6,656 nt of DNA from Paracoccaceae bacterium (lineage in GTDB: Bacteria > Pseudomonadota > Alphaproteobacteria > Rhodobacterales > Rhodobacteraceae), in NCBI GenBank assembly GCA_012036325.1, contig JAAUPC010000202.1, positions 1-6,656 of the forward strand, in the 5' to 3' direction. Position numbers and translations under genes: made by a program. The notes beneath the pieces are model-generated. The model made no database searches. It saw only the letters and a list, made by a program, of their open reading frames with translations, and was not told where the DNA came from. Positions 5,705-6,656 of the stretch are shown here, piece by piece (position 1 is the first letter of the stretch; each line of letters opens with the position of its first letter).

Positions 5705-5890
5705 GCCTACACGGTGGCGGCGGTGTTCGAAGTGGGCGTGTATGATTATGACAAGGCGTTTGTCATCATGCCGCTGGCGGATGCGCAGACGCTGATGCGG
5801 CTGGATGATGCCGTGGGCATGATCGAGGTGGTGACGGCCGATCCCGACGAAGTGAAGCGCACACTGGAGCCGCTGCGCCAGCAACTCGCG
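5705..5890 (+). pseudogene. Internal fragment of a LolC/LolE-type lipoprotein-releasing permease
   Basis: The plus strand reads AYTVAAVFEVGVYDYDKAFV, then IMPLADAQTLMRLDDAVGMI and EVVTADPDEVKRTLEPLRQQ. The FEVGVYDYDKAFV-x-MPLxDAQ pattern is characteristic of the periplasmic domain of LolC/LolE, the permease that frees lipoproteins from the inner membrane for sorting to the outer membrane; the wording resembles sphingomonad-type proteins. About 62 residues remain, with no start, stop or membrane helix. Both ends run directly into unrelated sequence, and its strand is opposite to its neighbours. Confidence 0.6.
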
Positions 5891-6043
5891 CACGCTCACC
5901 GTGGTTTCCCCCGGGTCGCCAGAAACATCCCGCCCGGGTTCGATGTCGATGCCGTTGGAAATTCGGTCGAGCACCCGGGCGATGGCCGTCGAAGGGCCGC
6001 CGGTCACACAGCCGTCGTCGATCTCGGTCACCAGCGGCTCCAT
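5891..6043 (-). other. Unassigned coding-like fragment
   Basis: The minus strand is open and reads MEPLVTEIDDGCVTGGPSTA, then IARVLDRISNGIDIEPGRDV and SGDPGETTVSVRE. It could be the first 50 residues of a protein starting at ATG 6043, but there is no ribosome site upstream and I recognise no family. It ends where the LolC-like fragment begins. Confidence 0.25.
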
Positions 6044-6058
6044 CGGCGGGCAGCACGA

Positions 6059-6190
6059 GAAGAACAACAGCACTCGCAACGCGATCGCCGCGATGATCAG
6101 CACGGTGATACCGACCGGGTTGAACATGTAGGGCACCGCCAGCGGATAGACCGCCAGCTTGTTCGGGTCGGCCGGCGCATGGATGTCCTT
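6059..6190 (-). pseudogene. Membrane-protein fragment, possibly MarC family
   Basis: The minus strand reads KDIHAPADPNKLAVYPLAVP then YMFNPVGITVLIIAAIALRV and LLFFSC. The PLAVPxxxxPxGItVLII pattern resembles the start of a half-repeat of MarC-type integral membrane proteins, whose function is unclear. Roughly 43 residues are present, fused in frame to an aminotransferase-like piece upstream and to an unassigned piece downstream. The family call is tentative. Confidence 0.35.
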
Positions 6191-6259
6191 CACCACCTCG
6201 TCGCCCGGCCCCACTCCCAGAGCCAGCAAAGCGAACCACAGCGCGTCGGTGCCATTGCC
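6191..6259 (-). pseudogene. Fragment of a DegT/DnrJ/EryC1-type aminotransferase
   Basis: The minus strand reads GNGTDALWFALLALGVGPGD then EVV. The NGTDALxxALLALGVGPGDEVV stretch is the hallmark N-terminal region of PLP-dependent sugar aminotransferases of the DegT/DnrJ/EryC1 family. Only 23 residues are present. Its first seven residues (GNGTDAL) also fit the end of the receiver-domain piece, so the join lies inside shared sequence. The MarC-like piece follows immediately. Confidence 0.5.
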
Positions 6260-6400
6260 CGCCGATTCGACGCCGTAGCCACACCGCTGGAGGAACCGGA
6301 CCATCGCAACGCGAATCGACTCGTCATCATCGACGACGAGAATTCGCGCCAACGGTGCGGGCGTTGGCTTCGGGGCAAGCGCCTGAATTGCGGTCGTCAC
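6239..6400 (-). pseudogene. Response-regulator receiver domain, N-terminal third
   Basis: A GTG at 6400 starts MTTAIQALAPKPTPAPLARI, then LVVDDDESIRVAMVRFLQRC and GYGVESAGNGTDAL. ILVVDDDE is the acidic pocket of a CheY-like receiver domain (Asp24-Asp26), with helix 1 and strand 2 following. The phospho-accepting Asp, expected near residue 70, is absent because the frame has switched to an aminotransferase fragment after about residue 50. The start overlaps the stop of the upstream ORF in GTGA, typical of tightly packed operons, so this block and the next to the right probably belong to the same real genome. Confidence 0.6.
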
Positions 6401-6656
6401 GAGAGCTGCTGCGGGGAGCCGATGCGGAGTGGGATCGCAAGACGACGGATGGTCCGTCCGTCATCGGTGCGGATGACTGATATGGTAGCACCATGAGCTC
6501 CATTCAGAGGGACAATCCCAGCCGGACCACCCCATCCGTCCGCCACCGTGATCACGGCATGCGCACCGTCGAGTCCGGCACGTAGGTCAATACGTCGCTT
6601 TGCCGAACCGAGCAGTGCCGTTTCGGAAGCGACCACAGCCGCGGCGAGCCAGTCGC
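6397..6656 (-). CDS. C-terminal part of an unrecognised protein, cut by the right window edge
   Basis: The minus-strand frame is open from the right edge (reading DWLAAAVVASETALLGSAKR and onward) to a TGA at 6397-6399 that overlaps the response-regulator start. It includes RRIDLRAGLDGAHAVITVAD, and ends RRLAIPLRIGSPQQLS. The overlap suggests a two-component partner, and the middle faintly resembles the nucleotide-binding domain of a histidine kinase, but the N, G1 and G2 boxes are not convincing. I cannot name it. A GTG at 6636 is an alternative internal start; the frame is more likely to continue beyond the window. Confidence 0.4.
   Translation of the reverse strand, partial: DWLAAAVVASETALLGSAKRRIDLRAGLDGAHAVITVADGWGGPAGIVPLNGAHGATISVIRTDDGRTIRRLAIPLRIGSPQQLS

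Noticed and set aside
5648..6400. 250-codon minus-strand ORF beginning with a receiver domain
   Set aside because: It stays open only by chance across four or five unrelated fragments; its parts belong to different families and its tail is antisense to the LolC-like piece.
5714..6496. 260-codon plus-strand ORF across the right end
   Set aside because: Only the first 60 codons or so are protein-like (LolC/E fragment); the rest is low-complexity Arg/His-rich antisense of other fragments.
5498..6656. Integron cassette array or other gene-capturing element
   Set aside because: No integrase, attC-like palindromes, direct repeats or complete cassettes are seen; the joins fall inside domains.

Overview
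The window looks like chromosomal DNA of an alphaproteobacterium, most likely a member of the Rhodobacterales. The basis is the high G+C, the nrdR-ribD gene pair with a 4-bp overlap, the alphaproteobacterial type of ThyX (RHRTANVNEYSARYS signature), and the style of the dienelactone hydrolase and glyoxalase-like proteins. This is inferred from protein character, not from a database search.

Layout, left to right. Positions 1-451 (minus) hold the N-terminal part of a family 2 glycosyltransferase, broken by three single-base indels and running off the left edge. Positions 479-1366 (minus) encode an exported dienelactone-hydrolase-family protein. A divergent intergenic region follows, then nrdR (1591-2058, plus), which overlaps ribD (2055-3158, plus). 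The neighbour expected after ribD, riboflavin synthase, is absent. Instead there is a low-GC small membrane-protein ORF (3188-3379, minus) and an unusual intergenic stretch. That stretch holds a G-rich element, a terminator-like hairpin, three tandem 11-bp repeats and a sequence matching the CtrA consensus. Next comes a glyoxalase I-like VOC gene (3590-4017, minus) with one frameshift, divergent from thyX (4110-5030, plus). The two share a 92-bp promoter region containing a 33-bp dyad. After thyX is a low-GC ORF for an unrecognised two-helix membrane protein (from 5087).

From about 5500 to the right edge the sequence stops making sense as one genome. It is a run of gene pieces of about 50-260 bp in mixed orientation: acyl-CoA thioesterase, LolC/LolE permease, a MarC-like membrane protein, a DegT-type aminotransferase, a response-regulator receiver domain and some unassigned pieces. 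They are joined inside coding sequence, in one case at a shared codon run. I read this as a chimeric assembly rather than a biological element, and the long ORFs across it should not be taken as genes.

Functionally, nrdR (ribonucleotide reductase repressor), ribD (flavin synthesis) and thyX (FAD-dependent dTMP synthesis) fit a deoxynucleotide/flavin theme, but they are ordinary housekeeping genes. I found no convincing new system. The points most worth a second look are the dyad in the gloA-like/thyX promoter, the repeat plus CtrA-like cluster at 3539-3586, the two low-GC ORFs, and the chimeric tail as a quality warning.
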